Program-made: the position numbers and the translations under genes
Notes under the pieces: generated by a model
Databases searched by the model: none
What the model saw: the letters and a program-made list of their open reading frames with translations, nothing else
Told to the model about the DNA's origin: nothing
Shown here: piece by piece, positions 26,032 to 35,546 of the stretch
How the letters are laid out: every line of letters begins with the position of its first letter
Numbering within the stretch: the first letter of the stretch is position 1
Assembly (NCBI RefSeq): GCF_900113955.1
Contig: NZ_FORH01000005.1
Coordinates: 273,278-337,277 of the forward strand
Length of the DNA stretch: 64,000 nucleotides
Direction of reading: 5' to 3'
DNA from: Celeribacter neptunius
GTDB lineage: Bacteria; Pseudomonadota; Alphaproteobacteria; Rhodobacterales; Rhodobacteraceae

Positions 26032-27155
26032 TGACTTTAGTTCGCGTGAAAGGCTTCAAAATCTTCTCTGACAGGCATGGACAGATGAGGTGTTATCATC
26101 GCCAAACCGGTCGGAAAATTGACCTGAAAAAAACTCCGATTGGGTCGGCTGAGTTCTTTTCTGAATGCGCCAGAATTTCGGCAGTGGCAGAAGCCCTCAA
26201 ACAGCAGGAACCAAAGCCCGGAACTCTTGGAGGGCTCATGTCAGTGTATTTTTCCGAAGAGCATTTTTTGGAGCGCTCACGCGCGACGAAACGTGAATAT
26301 CGAATGTGTGCCGGAATACTAGAGCCCATCAAAGACACACCAGTTTCATCCATAGATACACCGTTGCTCGCTGCCATCCATGACAAATTGGCGAGGAAGT
26401 ACAGCTGGGACAAGGCGAACCGTGTGCGCAACTTCCTCATCCAAGTGTTCAAATTTTGCATCCCAAAGGGATTGATATCGAAGAATTTCGCCGAAGACGT
26501 TATCAAAAAACCCCGGCCAAAGGACGCTCCAGAGGCATATAGGACATGGGCATTCGCAGAGGTGCAAACCGTCCTCGATGCAGCTTCACCTCAGCTAAGA
26601 GCCTCTTTGGCTACGATCTTTTGCACCGGGCAGGATCCGACCGATGCCTTGGAGTTTCGCAAGGATCAGGTGGGCGATGGCGTGATTTGGAAAGGCCGCA
26701 ATAAAACCAATGTCGGCGCGGCAATCCCGATCAGCAACGTCCTAATATCTGAACTGGCAAGGGTGCCTGCGCATGATGCGCCCACGCTTCTCGCCAGCTC
26801 GAAAGGTACGCCATGGACTTACGACGGTTTCGCGAGCGCCTGGCAGCGACTTCGTACAAAGCTTGAAAAGGATGGCAAAGTCGCACCTGGCCTAACCCCG
26901 AAGGGGCTGCGGCACACAATGGCGACATGGCTTAGGGAGGCCGGGAGGGACGAACGTGAAATCTCCGATCTGCTGGCTCAGGACTCGAAGGTCATGGGGT
27001 TGCATTATTCCAAGAATGCCGCGCTGGCCCGTAAGAACCGGAAGACGATGCAGGTCTGGGAAGAGGAATACGAACGACGTGCCAAGCAGGCAAAAGTGTC
27101 AAACCCACAGAAAAAAGCGTCAAACCCTGACAAGAGGAGCTTATCAGATGACTAA
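26031..27155 (+). CDS. int: Tyrosine recombinase/integrase of the tRNA-Phe element
   Basis: This 374-residue integrase has an N-terminal core-binding domain (about 60-160) and a catalytic domain from about residue 180. The nucleophile candidate is in LHYSKNA. The beta-strand Lys is in GRNKTN and box II reads KGLRHT. The usual TGxR Arg region reads CTGQDPTDAL and box II has Lys where His is usual, so several canonical residues differ, as in other alphaproteobacterial island integrases. The gene ends 27 bp from the 3' end of tRNA-Phe, which marks the attachment end of element 1. Confidence 0.85.
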   Translation: MTLVRVKGFKIFSDRHGQMRCYHRQTGRKIDLKKTPIGSAEFFSECARISAVAEALKQQEPKPGTLGGLMSVYFSEEHFLERSRATKREYRMCAGILEPIKDTPVSSIDTPLLAAIHDKLARKYSWDKANRVRNFLIQVFKFCIPKGLISKNFAEDVIKKPRPKDAPEAYRTWAFAEVQTVLDAASPQLRASLATIFCTGQDPTDALEFRKDQVGDGVIWKGRNKTNVGAAIPISNVLISELARVPAHDAPTLLASSKGTPWTYDGFASAWQRLRTKLEKDGKVAPGLTPKGLRHTMATWLREAGRDEREISDLLAQDSKVMGLHYSKNAALARKNRKTMQVWEEEYERRAKQAKVSNPQKKASNPDKRSLSDD

Positions 27156-27182
27156 AATCCATTTACTTTTCAGTTGTTTAAA

Positions 27183-27257
27183 TGGTGCCCGGGGGCGGAA
27201 TCGAACCACCGACACGAGGATTTTCAATCCACTGCTCTACCCCTGAGCTACCCGGGC
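27183..27257 (-). tRNA. tRNA-Phe (GAA)
   Basis: Read on the minus strand, GCCCGGG pairs with CCCGGGC as the acceptor stem. The anticodon loop is TTGAAAA with anticodon GAA, the T arm contains GGTTCGATTCC, and CCA is encoded. Its 3' end faces the integrase of element 1 and is the presumed integration site. Confidence 0.95.
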
Positions 27258-27348
27258 ACCGGGAGCGATTTCTCGCTGAACGACATCTCGTTCGGGTAGC
27301 GGGTTTCTAGTCGGGGGGGGCGGGAGTGTCCAGAGGAAAATTGCCCCT

Positions 27349-27555
27349 TCAGTGAGGTTTTTTCGGAGCGGCTTCAAACTGCTCGCGCATCGCCTCTTCA
27401 AAGGCCTCGGCGATCTCTTCCGGGTCCTCTTCGCGGCCGCTCGGCACGGCGTAAGATCCGTTCATCCATTTCGCCAGATCGATATCGGCACAGCGTTTGG
27501 AACAGAAGGGACGGTATTTCTGCACGGCCTCATTGCCGCAGATCGGACAGGCCAT
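27349..27555 (-). CDS. yacG: DNA gyrase inhibitor YacG, zinc protein
   Basis: This 68-residue zinc protein has the motif CPICG near the start and CSKRCADIDLAKW, giving the C-x2-C-x(n)-C-x3-C zinc ribbon of YacG. The acidic tail is typical. YacG binds GyrB and inhibits gyrase in E. coli. The ATG at 27555 overlaps the RNase stop (ATGA); a longer upstream frame is not used. Confidence 0.88.
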   Translation of the reverse strand: MACPICGNEAVQKYRPFCSKRCADIDLAKWMNGSYAVPSGREEDPEEIAEAFEEAMREQFEAAPKKPH

Positions 27556-28607
27556 CAGAGCACCTCTGGCGAGAGAATATCGGAGATCGGCGTGCGCACG
27601 CGCTTTTTCTGGATCTCGAAATTGCCCAAGGGTGTCCAACCGGCGAGAACCACGTCCTGGCCCTCGGGTTTGAAGGCGGCCTTGAGACTCTGTTCGAACT
27701 GGCGCCGGTCTTTTTTCGCCATCGGGGCAAGATCGAGAATGATCTGGCCGGCCAGCCCGCGCAGGCGCAGCTGTCGCGGCAGGTCGCGGGCGAGCGCGAT
27801 ATTGGCCTTGAGCCCGGCCGCAGGCGAGAAATCCCCGCCGGTGTTCACATCGACGGAGACAAAGGCCCGGGTGGGTTCGATAAAGGCCGAGCCGGCGCCC
27901 TTGAGCAGAACGCGACTGTCGAGCGCGGCATCGATCAGCTCATGAACGCCGTGATTGTCGAAGGCCGCCTCGCTGTCATCGAAGAGATCCGCATCAGCCC
28001 AGTCACGCCAGGCGGCCTCATGGGCATCGGGCCCGTCGACCAGCAATTCCGGCGCGCCGTTCACATCCGCGAGCACCGCTTCGGCGAGGCCACGCATGGC
28101 GGCGATATCGTCGGCCACATCCGCGTCGGACGCGCCTTCGCAGGCCGAGCGCAGGATCAGCCCCAGGCTTTCATCGGCGCCCTCCATGCCGTCTTCCGCC
28201 AGATCGTGCAGGCGGATGAGTGCGTCATCTTCCTTGATCTGGCGCGAAATGTTCAGCCCCGGGGCGTCCGGGGTGACGATGGCGTATTTCGATTTGAACA
28301 GGAGCCGCGTGGTCACCGGCACCGCCTTGCCATCCTCGGCAATATGGGTGACCTGCACCAGCATCGGCGCACCGGGTTTGAGCCCCTTGTTGCCACGCAG
28401 ATAGGCTTGCTCGCCATTCGGCAGATCGAGAAGCGCACCGCCCATGCCCTTGAGGCTGCGCCCGCCCTTGGCGCGGTAGATCGCACCGGGGGCGGCGGGG
28501 GCGTCATCAAGGGCATCCACCAGAAGATCGTCGAGCTGGCCGTCGCGGATCAGCGCCGCAGCGCGTTTGCCCTGAACTTCGCCCAATGCAATGACAGTGC
28601 CTTTCAT
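27555..28607 (-). CDS. Ribonuclease E/G family protein, short form
   Basis: This 350-residue protein has an N-terminal S1-like RNA-binding part and a C-terminal DNase I-like catalytic region with FVSVDVNTGGDF and IILDLAPM, the acidic metal ligands of RNase E/G. It is shorter than E. coli RNase G (about 490) and lacks the Zn-link and small domain. This matches the reduced form found next to maf and infA in Rhodobacteraceae. It processes or degrades RNA in the cytoplasm. Confidence 0.85.
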   Translation of the reverse strand: MKGTVIALGEVQGKRAAALIRDGQLDDLLVDALDDAPAAPGAIYRAKGGRSLKGMGGALLDLPNGEQAYLRGNKGLKPGAPMLVQVTHIAEDGKAVPVTTRLLFKSKYAIVTPDAPGLNISRQIKEDDALIRLHDLAEDGMEGADESLGLILRSACEGASDADVADDIAAMRGLAEAVLADVNGAPELLVDGPDAHEAAWRDWADADLFDDSEAAFDNHGVHELIDAALDSRVLLKGAGSAFIEPTRAFVSVDVNTGGDFSPAAGLKANIALARDLPRQLRLRGLAGQIILDLAPMAKKDRRQFEQSLKAAFKPEGQDVVLAGWTPLGNFEIQKKRVRTPISDILSPEVL

Positions 28608-28617
28608 CGTGTGCCTT

Positions 28618-29196
28618 TCATGACCCGTCTCCGTACACGGGATATCCCGCCGCCAAGAGCAGGTTCGCGGTTTCCGCCACCGGCAGGCCCATCACGGCGG
28701 TGTAGCTGCCCTGAATCCATGGGATAAAGGCGCCCGCCGGGCCCTGAATGCCATAGCCCCCGGCCTTGCCGTGCCAATCGCCCGAGGCGAGGTAGCTGTT
28801 CACTTCCAGATCCGAGAGCCGCTTCATCTTCACCGTGGTGACGACATCCTGCTCCCAGACCTGCGTGCCATGGGCGACGGCCACAGCCGTGATCACCTTA
28901 TGGCGACGCCCGGACATGGCCAAAAGAAATTCGGCGCATTCCTTTTCATCGGCGGGTTTGCCCATGATACGGCGGCCAAGGGCCACCGTGGTGTCGGCGC
29001 AGAGCACGATCTCGTCCTCGGCGCGCGGCACCGCCAGCACCTTTTCACGCGCCATGCGCGCGCAATAGGGCCGGGGCAATTCGCCCTTCAAAGGGTCCTC
29101 ATTGATGTCGGGAGATCGGATCTCGTCGGGGGTGAGGCCCAGCTGCGCCAGAAGCTCTTTCCGGCGCGGGCTGCCTGAACCGAGGATCAGTTTCAT
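28618..29196 (-). CDS. maf: Maf-like nucleotide pyrophosphatase
   Basis: This 192-residue enzyme has the family N-terminus [11 protein letters not shown] and the later signatures VLCADTTV (catalytic Asp) and [13 protein letters not shown]. Maf proteins hydrolyse non-canonical or modified nucleoside triphosphates (dTTP/UTP or 7-methyl-GTP types) to monophosphates. It lies between infA and the RNase gene with gaps of 10-16 bases, so it is co-transcribed with them. Confidence 0.93.
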   Translation of the reverse strand: MKLILGSGSPRRKELLAQLGLTPDEIRSPDINEDPLKGELPRPYCARMAREKVLAVPRAEDEIVLCADTTVALGRRIMGKPADEKECAEFLLAMSGRRHKVITAVAVAHGTQVWEQDVVTTVKMKRLSDLEVNSYLASGDWHGKAGGYGIQGPAGAFIPWIQGSYTAVMGLPVAETANLLLAAGYPVYGDGS

Positions 29197-29212
29197 AGGG
29201 TCGCTTGCGCTC

Positions 29213-29431
29213 TTAGCGGAAGCGGTAGTTGATCCGACCTTTGGTCAGATCGTAGGGGGTCATTTCGACCTGCACTTTGTCGCCAGCGAGAACGCGGATG
29301 CGGTTCTTGCGCATCTTGCCTGCCGTGTGCGCGATGATCGTATGGCCGTTTTCCAGCTCGACCAGGAATGTCGCGTTCGGCAGGAGTTCCTTAACGACAC
29401 CGGGAAATTCGAGCATTTCTTCCTTGGCCAT
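29213..29431 (-). CDS. infA: Translation initiation factor IF-1
   Basis: This 72-residue OB-fold protein ([20 protein letters not shown] ... [14 protein letters not shown] ... GRINYRFR) is nearly the textbook IF-1. It occupies the ribosomal A site during initiation. The ATG at 29431 follows a good purine stretch; the extra two upstream codons are not needed. It is the first gene of the infA-maf-RNase-yacG operon. Confidence 0.97.
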   Translation of the reverse strand: MAKEEMLEFPGVVKELLPNATFLVELENGHTIIAHTAGKMRKNRIRVLAGDKVQVEMTPYDLTKGRINYRFR

Positions 29432-29521
29432 GGTCACTCCATAGTTGGTTTCACCCGCCTGATGTACGGGGCGCGCTAGTAAATGCGCCTTTAATGGCCG
29501 ATTTTCAAGGTGGATTTCGCG

Positions 29522-30409
29522 TTATTTCAGACACAGTACCGGCAAAACGCCCGGGTTTGCATCGGTTTCGCTCTCCGGCCAATGCCGGGAGACGCTGACT
29601 TCGACGCTGGCCTTGGCCATGGCGAGCGACTCGCTCAGGTCATCGACAATGGCGAAGCCGGGCGCGTTGCGGGGTCCGCGGGCCAGGGTCCCGTCCGCGG
29701 GCGCGGCGCCGTCGGGCGGACAGAACACGCGGGCCTGGCCGAGATTGACATCGATCACCTCGCATTGCGGCACCTCGCCAACGAGCGGCGCCATGGCGAC
29801 GATCATCTGGCCCTCAAGCGCCCGGGCGCGGCAACCGATCTCGACCCGGCTGGCGCCTTGTTCCGTGTCGGTGCAAGACGGCACCAGAAGGATCTCGGCC
29901 CCGGCCTCGGCGCAGCGCCTTGAGATCAAGGGGAATTCGCTGTCGTAACAGATCACCGCAGCAACCTTGCCAAAGCGGGTGTCGAGCACCGGCATCGCGT
30001 CGCCAGCGACCATGTCGAGCGCGCGCTCATATGGCGTCGGCATTTGCTTTTCGAGCCAGGCCTCCCCCTCGGGGGCGCAGAACAGGGCACGGTTGACGAA
30101 AGCGTCGCCCTTGCGGGCAAAGCCCGAGCCGCCGAGGATGGTCGCTCCGGTGTCTTGCACGAGGCTGCGAATCCCCGCGCAATAGGCGTCGAAATGATCC
30201 GCGCCGCGGGCCATCCAGGCTTTTGCATCAAGCGGGGCATCGCGCGTGACCTCGCCGTAGAACGTGGCCTCAAGCGCGGTATATTCGGGGAAAACCATCA
30301 GCGTGTCGCGATCGGCTTCGAGCGCGGTCAGAGCCTCGCGGTAACGGGTGAGCCAACCTTCGGGCGTGTCGTGCCAGATCGGCTGCCAGGTCGCGGCGAT
30401 CAGTCTCAC
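29522..30409 (-). CDS. Carbon-nitrogen hydrolase (nitrilase superfamily)
   Basis: This 295-residue enzyme carries the Glu-Lys-Cys triad: E42 in FPEYTALE, K121 in LEKQMPTPYE and C154 in VICYDSEFP. Family members hydrolyse amides or nitriles (omega-amidases, N-carbamoyl hydrolases and others). The start is a GTG overlapping the acetyltransferase stop (GTGA). The pairing of a nitrilase-type enzyme with a GNAT gene is common in this bacterial family; the substrate is unknown. Confidence 0.85.
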   Translation of the reverse strand: MRLIAATWQPIWHDTPEGWLTRYREALTALEADRDTLMVFPEYTALEATFYGEVTRDAPLDAKAWMARGADHFDAYCAGIRSLVQDTGATILGGSGFARKGDAFVNRALFCAPEGEAWLEKQMPTPYERALDMVAGDAMPVLDTRFGKVAAVICYDSEFPLISRRCAEAGAEILLVPSCTDTEQGASRVEIGCRARALEGQMIVAMAPLVGEVPQCEVIDVNLGQARVFCPPDGAAPADGTLARGPRNAPGFAIVDDLSESLAMAKASVEVSVSRHWPESETDANPGVLPVLCLK

Positions 30410-30993
30410 AATTGTTTGCCCCAGAATTGCAACTCTTTTTCAGAGGCGCTGTCTTCGGTCACGTCTTTCCAGCCGAAGCGGGCGATGACGCCGGCGAGCG
30501 GGTGATAGCCGCGGCCGCGCCAGAACCGGTCATGGCTGCGTGCGCCCTCGGGGCGGAGCGGATGATCCTCGGGCCGGATCACCGAACAGAAGGCGGAATA
30601 TGTCAGCCCGAGCCGACGGGCATGGTCTTCGCGCGCGTCGAAGAACGCGTGGCCCGCGCCCAGGCCACGATACGCGGGCAGAAGCACGGATTCGGCGCAG
30701 TAGAAAATCTCTTCCATCGGCCAGTGGTGATGCGAGAAGGCCTCGGCGAAATCCTCGGCGTGGCCCAGGAGCGGCGATCCGGTGGCGGCGCCGACCAGCC
30801 TGTCCGCGTCGAACGCCGCGACCAGAACGGCATTCTCATTGCCTGCGTAGCTCGCCATATAGCGACGCTCGTACTCGAGATCGCCATCGTAGAGGTAAGG
30901 CCAGTCGCGGAACACGGTGATCCGGAGATTTGCCAGATCGTCGAGCGCGCTTTCGACATCGGCCCCGCGCAGGGTGCGGAAGGAGAGTGTCAT
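30406..30993 (-). CDS. GNAT-family acetyltransferase
   Basis: This 195-residue protein has the acetyl-CoA binding stretch VLLPAYRGLGAGHAFFDAREDHA (motif A, R/Q-x-x-G-x-G/A). Preceding beta strands include NAVLVAAFDADRLVGAATG. It begins 10 bases after the NTF2-like gene and is coupled to the hydrolase downstream. Its acyl acceptor cannot be told from the sequence. Confidence 0.85.
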   Translation of the reverse strand: MTLSFRTLRGADVESALDDLANLRITVFRDWPYLYDGDLEYERRYMASYAGNENAVLVAAFDADRLVGAATGSPLLGHAEDFAEAFSHHHWPMEEIFYCAESVLLPAYRGLGAGHAFFDAREDHARRLGLTYSAFCSVIRPEDHPLRPEGARSHDRFWRGRGYHPLAGVIARFGWKDVTEDSASEKELQFWGKQL

Positions 30994-31003
30994 CGGGTCC
31001 GCC

Positions 31004-31417
31004 TCACGAGACCTGTGCCACCCAGTCCTCGGCATTGTAATAGACCGAGACGCGGGCGATCTTGCCGTCCTTGATGTCGAAAAACGCGCCCGCCGGCAGG
31101 TTGTAGCGCTGGCCATGGGCTTCCGGATAGCCTTCGGCGGTCTTGAGATATTTGCCCAGGACGCGGAACTCGGCGGCGGCGCGGCTGCCGGCGTCATTGG
31201 CAAAGAGCACCATCTCGGTGAGGGTCTCTTCATAAGCCGTGTCCATCGCCTGCATGAAGGCGGTAAAAGCCGCCTTGCCATGCTCCACGGGGCCCTGGTT
31301 AATCCGGTGTTCGACATTGTCGGAGAGGCAATCGAGCATGGCCTGATGGTCGTGCTCGGCGAAAGCGTCGTAATAGCGGCTCAACAGGGCGAGGGTTTCC
31401 GCGCGGGTCTGGCTCAT
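31004..31417 (-). CDS. NTF2-like/SnoaL-fold protein
   Basis: This 137-residue protein shows the NTF2 fold pattern: RYYDAFAEHDHQAMLDCL at the start, a central GKAAFTAFMQAM helix, and a strand near the end (FFDIKDGKIARVSVYYN). Such proteins can be isomerases, small hydrolases or binding proteins. It lies in a run of minus-strand genes from hisD to the hydrolase. No catalytic assignment is justified. Confidence 0.75.
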   Translation of the reverse strand: MSQTRAETLALLSRYYDAFAEHDHQAMLDCLSDNVEHRINQGPVEHGKAAFTAFMQAMDTAYEETLTEMVLFANDAGSRAAAEFRVLGKYLKTAEGYPEAHGQRYNLPAGAFFDIKDGKIARVSVYYNAEDWVAQVS

Positions 31418-31426
31418 GGGATATCC

Positions 31427-31891
31427 TTAGTCTTTGGGGGTGCCGAAGCGGGACTGCATCTTGGCGATAATCTGATCGCGGGCCTGGCGATAGGCGTCGA
31501 GCTTGGCCTCGCGGCTCTCGCCGATGCCCGTGGGGTCCATGATCGGCCAATATTCGACCTCGAGATGGTAATAGCGGGTCAGCTCAAGGGCCTGTCTCTG
31601 TGAGGCGGGTGAGAGCGCGATCACCAGATCATAGGAGGAAATATCGTCGCCCCATTCTTTCATATCGTCGAAAGAACGGGCCTGATGGCGGTGCAGCTCG
31701 ATGCCCAATTCGTCACAGACGGCGACGGCAAACCCGTCGACATCGAGATCGGAATGCACCCCGGCGGATTGGACATAGACCTGGCCGGGGTAGAATTTCT
31801 TCATCAGCGCTTCCGCCATGGGCGAACGCACCGCGTTATGGTCGCAGCAGAACAGGATCGAATGCGGGATACCTGTCGCCAAACCCGTCAC
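31427..31891 (-). CDS. Low-molecular-weight phosphotyrosine phosphatase/arsenate reductase-like
   Basis: This 154-residue protein carries the CX5R loop as C16-DHNAV-R22-S and a matching acid in IMDPTG. It is the LMW-PTPase fold also used by ArsC-type arsenate reductases. In Rhodobacteraceae it regularly sits between UPF0262 and infA-side genes, which favours a housekeeping phosphatase. The start is a GTG overlapping the UPF0262 stop (GTGA). Confidence 0.85.
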   Translation of the reverse strand: MTGLATGIPHSILFCCDHNAVRSPMAEALMKKFYPGQVYVQSAGVHSDLDVDGFAVAVCDELGIELHRHQARSFDDMKEWGDDISSYDLVIALSPASQRQALELTRYYHLEVEYWPIMDPTGIGESREAKLDAYRQARDQIIAKMQSRFGTPKD

Positions 31892-32364
31892 CCCCAGTGC
31901 AAGACGCAGATCAGGGTGAACAGGCGCCGCGCGGTGTCGATATCGACCTCGGCCTTGCCTTCGAGCCGTTCCTGCAGCACCCGTGCGCCCTCGTTGTGGA
32001 TGCCGCGGCGGGCCATGTCGATGGCTTCGATCTGGCTGGGCGGCATTTTCTTCACCGCGTCGAAATAGCTCTCGCAGATCTGGAAATAGTCTTTCACCAC
32101 CTGCCGGAACGGCCCGAGCGAAAGGTGAAACTCGGCGGCCTTCTCATCCTTTTCCGTAGACAAATCGAATACCAAACGCCGCTCACGGATCGCCAGGCCG
32201 AGTTTGAATGGTCCGTTTGGAACATCGCGGTCATCGCGGGCGGGCAGGGTGAAACTGTTGTCTTCGAGCAGGTCGAAGATCGCGACCTTGCGCTCCTGTT
32301 CGATCTCGGGCGTCGGTGGCGCGAGGCCCTTCTCGTCGATGGTGACGGAAACCAGTTTGCTCAT
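31888..32364 (-). CDS. UPF0262 family protein
   Basis: This 158-residue conserved alphaproteobacterial protein has characteristic segments RERRLVFDL, FRQVVKDYFQICESYFDAV and IEAIDMARRGIHNEGA. Its function is unknown. The ATG shares a base with the hisD TGA (TGATG), so the two are co-translated, as in related genomes. Confidence 0.9.
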   Translation of the reverse strand: MSKLVSVTIDEKGLAPPTPEIEQERKVAIFDLLEDNSFTLPARDDRDVPNGPFKLGLAIRERRLVFDLSTEKDEKAAEFHLSLGPFRQVVKDYFQICESYFDAVKKMPPSQIEAIDMARRGIHNEGARVLQERLEGKAEVDIDTARRLFTLICVLHWG

Positions 32365-33683
32365 CACATGTCCTCGCCAGTGGCCTCGTTCAACCGGTCG
32401 AGCCGGGCACGCACGGAGAGACCATGCGCTTCGAGGCTTTCGGATTTCGCCAGACGTTCCGCCGCCGGGCCGATGGCCTTGAGCGCCTCTGGAGACATCT
32501 TGGCCAAGGTCGTGCGTTTGAGGAAGTCCAAAACCGACAAGCCCGAGGAAAACCGCGCCGAGCGGGCGGTGGGCAAGACGTGGTTCGGCCCACCGACATA
32601 GTCGCCGATCGCCTCGGGTGTCCAGGCGCCGATGAAAATCGCGCCGGCATGCTGCACCTTGGCGGAGAGCGCCTCCGGCTCCGTGACGCAGAGCTCGAGG
32701 TGCTCGGGGGCGAAACGGTCCGACAGGGCGGCGGCTTCGTCGAGATCGCGCGCGGTGATCACCACGCCGAACTCTTCCCAGGACTTGCCGGCAATGGCGC
32801 GGCGTTCGAGGGTTTCGAGGCGTTTTTCGACGGCGTCTGCCACGGCCTGCCCAAAGGCGGCGTCATCGGTGATCAGAATCGACTGCGCGCTCTCGTCATG
32901 TTCGGCCTGGCTCATCAGATCGACGGCGATCCAGTCCGGATCGTTGTGCTTGTCGGCGATCACAAGGATCTCGGAGGGGCCGGCAATCATGTCGATGCCG
33001 ACCTTGCCGAAGACCCGGCGTTTGGCGGCGGCGACAAAGGCATTGCCCGGGCCGGTGATCTTGTCGACGGGGGCGATGCTCTCGGTGCCATAGGCCAGCG
33101 CGGCCACAGCCTGCGCCCCGCCGACACGGTAGATCTCATCGACGCCGGCGATCCGCGCCGCCATCAGGACCAGCGGGTTCGCGATGCCGTCGGGGGTCGG
33201 CACGGTGATGGCAAGACGTGGCACACCTGCGACCTTGGCCGGAATGGCGTTCATCAACACGGAGGACGGGTAGGAGGCGAGACCGCCCGGCACGTAAAGC
33301 CCGGCGGCAGACACCGGCGTCCAGCGCCAGCCGAGGGTGGCGCCATCGGGATCGGTCCACATCTGGTCCTCGGGCATCTGACGCACGTGATAGGCGCGGA
33401 TGCGCTCGGCGGCCAATTCGAGGGCGACGCGGTCCGCATTGGACACCTCGGCACAGAGTGCGTCGATTTCGGCATCCGAGAACCGCAGCGCCTCAGAGGT
33501 GAGCTCCATCCGGTCGAACTTCGCCGTCAGCTCCAGCACCGCCGCGTCGCCGCGGTTGCGCACATCCGCGATGATCGCGGCCACCGCGTCGTCGACATCC
33601 GGGCTGTCCTCACGCTTCATCGTCAAAAGCGCAGCAAAGCGGGTCTCGAAATCGGCATCCGTGGTGGACAGGAAATGGGGCAT
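32364..33683 (-). CDS. hisD: Histidinol dehydrogenase
   Basis: This 439-residue enzyme catalyses the last two oxidations of histidine biosynthesis, from histidinol to histidine with NAD and zinc. Recognisable stretches are [44 protein letters not shown] and [10 protein letters not shown], which include the zinc and substrate ligands. Its length is normal. It is the first gene of the run to the LMW phosphatase and is separated from DUF2948 by 109 bp. Confidence 0.96.
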   Translation of the reverse strand: MPHFLSTTDADFETRFAALLTMKREDSPDVDDAVAAIIADVRNRGDAAVLELTAKFDRMELTSEALRFSDAEIDALCAEVSNADRVALELAAERIRAYHVRQMPEDQMWTDPDGATLGWRWTPVSAAGLYVPGGLASYPSSVLMNAIPAKVAGVPRLAITVPTPDGIANPLVLMAARIAGVDEIYRVGGAQAVAALAYGTESIAPVDKITGPGNAFVAAAKRRVFGKVGIDMIAGPSEILVIADKHNDPDWIAVDLMSQAEHDESAQSILITDDAAFGQAVADAVEKRLETLERRAIAGKSWEEFGVVITARDLDEAAALSDRFAPEHLELCVTEPEALSAKVQHAGAIFIGAWTPEAIGDYVGGPNHVLPTARSARFSSGLSVLDFLKRTTLAKMSPEALKAIGPAAERLAKSESLEAHGLSVRARLDRLNEATGEDM

Positions 33684-33792
33684 GTCGGTCTCCTTGATGA
33701 GACCGACATAGCGCGGCTAAGCGCAGGTCTCAAGCGCCAGTCGCTCCGCGCAATTTGCAACGGGAAATTGCCTGAGGCCTCGGGCGCCTTCG

Positions 33793-34272
33793 TCAGTCGT
33801 CGTGGCTCGGGACGTGATGCGACGGCGCCACATAGGGGCGGGTGACGTCTTTCAGGGTCGCATCCAAGGTCTCGACCTCGAGCGCGATCGCGCCGTCGCC
33901 GGCGAGCGTGATCTCGATCTGGCCCATGCCGTCCTGCGTGGGGGTGAACGTGAGGGCGAGAAGCGACAGGATCATCTCCTTGTCGTCCGCCGGCACACCC
34001 GAGGAGCGCGCCGCCAGCACATCGTCGAACACCAGCACGGCCTGCACCCGTTCGACCGGACGCTGGCGGCGTTCGGCGGCTTCGACATCTTCCCAGCGGA
34101 AGCGGTTGATCAGAAGCGCAAAGCGGCGCCGGCTCGTGTCATAGGATATTTCACCCATCGGCACCACGGCATCCTGACAGAGCGCCGAAATCACGGTCAG
34201 ATCGTCGCTGTCGAGCGCTTTGAGATAGACCGGGCGTTCGCCGCCGTCTTCGAACTTTGCATCTTCCACCAT
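33793..34272 (-). CDS. DUF2948 family protein
   Basis: This 159-residue protein has YLKALDSDDLTVISALCQDAVV and RRFALLINRFRWED, characteristic of the alphaproteobacterial DUF2948 family. Its role is unknown. The ATG overlaps the murA stop by one base (TGATG). The murA-DUF2948-hisD order is conserved in this group. Confidence 0.88.
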   Translation of the reverse strand: MVEDAKFEDGGERPVYLKALDSDDLTVISALCQDAVVPMGEISYDTSRRRFALLINRFRWEDVEAAERRQRPVERVQAVLVFDDVLAARSSGVPADDKEMILSLLALTFTPTQDGMGQIEITLAGDGAIALEVETLDATLKDVTRPYVAPSHHVPSHDD

Positions 34273-35537
34273 CAGGATTGGATCCTTTCGATTTGCGCGC
34301 CGATGCCGGAGAGTTTCTTCTCGATGAACTCATAGCCGCGGTCGAGGTGATAGACCCGCGACACCACGGTTTCGCCCTCGGCGGCAAGACCTGCGAGGAT
34401 GAGCGACACCGAGGCGCGCAGATCGGTCGCCATCACCGGTGCGCCCTTGAGCTTTTCGACGCCGTGGACCTTGGCGTGGCCACCATGCACCTCGATATCC
34501 GCGCCCATGCGAATGAGCTCCGGCGCATGCATGAAGCGGTTCTCGAAAATGGTCTCTTCCAGAACGGAGGTGCCCTCGGCGGTGCACAGAAGCGCCATCA
34601 TCTGGGCCTGCAGATCGGTGGGGAAGCCGGGGAAGGGTTCGGTGGTTACATCCACCGCTTTCACCCGGTCGCCCTTGCGCGACACCGTCAGGCCTCGGGC
34701 GTTTTCCTCGACCGAGATCCCGGCCTCTTCGAGCTTGGCGACAAAGCTTTCGACCAGCGACAGCTTGCCCCCGAGACAAGTGACCTCGCCGCCGCAGATC
34801 GCCGGCGCCAGCATGAAGGTGCCAAGCTCGATCCGGTCGGTGACCACCGGGTGGGTGGCGCCATGCAGCCGGTCGACGCCCTGAATTTCGATCCGCGAGG
34901 TGCCGGCGCCTTCGATCTGGGCGCCCATCTTGTTGAGACAGTCGCAGAGATCGACGATCTCCGGCTCGCGCGCGGCGTTCTCCAGCACGGATGTGCCTTT
35001 GGCGAGCGAGGCCGCCATGACGAAATTCTCGGTCGCGCCCACGGAAGGAAAGCGCATCTTGTGCACCGCGCCCTTGAGACCACCTGCGGCCTTGGCGTGC
35101 AGGTAGCCGTCCTTGAGGCTGATCTCGGCGCCCAAGGCCTCGAGCGCGGTGGTGTGCAGATCCATCGGGCGGGCGCCGATGGCGCAGCCGCCCGGCAGCG
35201 ACACCACCGCATGGCCGAGACGCGCCAAAAGCGGGCCGAGCACCAGATTCGAGGCGCGCATCTTGCGCACGATCTCGTAATCCGCCACCGGGTTGATCTC
35301 GCCATGGCAGGACATGGCCTGCACCTTGCCGTCCTGCAGCGCGGTGACTTCGGCGCCCAGAGAGGCGAGAAGCGCGGTCATCGTCTTGATGTCCGAGAGC
35401 CGCGGCGCATTGGTCAGCGTCAGCGGTTCATCCGACAGAAGCGTCGCCGGCATCAGCGCCAGGCAGGCGTTCTTGGCCCCCGCGATCTCGATGTCGCCAT
35501 TGAGAGGCCCGTTGCCCCGTACCAGAATCGAATCCAT
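34272..35537 (-). CDS. murA: UDP-N-acetylglucosamine 1-carboxyvinyltransferase
   Basis: This 421-residue enzyme performs the first committed step of peptidoglycan synthesis, transferring enolpyruvate from PEP to UDP-GlcNAc. K22 (AGAKNA), R94 (RKMRAS) and the catalytic C118 ([11 protein letters not shown]) are all present. The Cys predicts ordinary fosfomycin sensitivity rather than the Asp-type resistance. Full length and coupled to DUF2948. Confidence 0.96.
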   Translation of the reverse strand: MDSILVRGNGPLNGDIEIAGAKNACLALMPATLLSDEPLTLTNAPRLSDIKTMTALLASLGAEVTALQDGKVQAMSCHGEINPVADYEIVRKMRASNLVLGPLLARLGHAVVSLPGGCAIGARPMDLHTTALEALGAEISLKDGYLHAKAAGGLKGAVHKMRFPSVGATENFVMAASLAKGTSVLENAAREPEIVDLCDCLNKMGAQIEGAGTSRIEIQGVDRLHGATHPVVTDRIELGTFMLAPAICGGEVTCLGGKLSLVESFVAKLEEAGISVEENARGLTVSRKGDRVKAVDVTTEPFPGFPTDLQAQMMALLCTAEGTSVLEETIFENRFMHAPELIRMGADIEVHGGHAKVHGVEKLKGAPVMATDLRASVSLILAGLAAEGETVVSRVYHLDRGYEFIEKKLSGIGAQIERIQS

Positions 35538-35546
35538 ATGCTCGCC

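Noticed and set aside
27183..27257. Possible damage of tRNA-Phe by integration
   Set aside because: All stems, the GAA anticodon and the CCA end are intact, so the insertion left the gene functional.
31427..31891. Arsenate resistance gene
   Set aside because: The CX5R protein could be ArsC-like, but no arsenic genes surround it and its place beside UPF0262 and hisD points to a housekeeping phosphatase.
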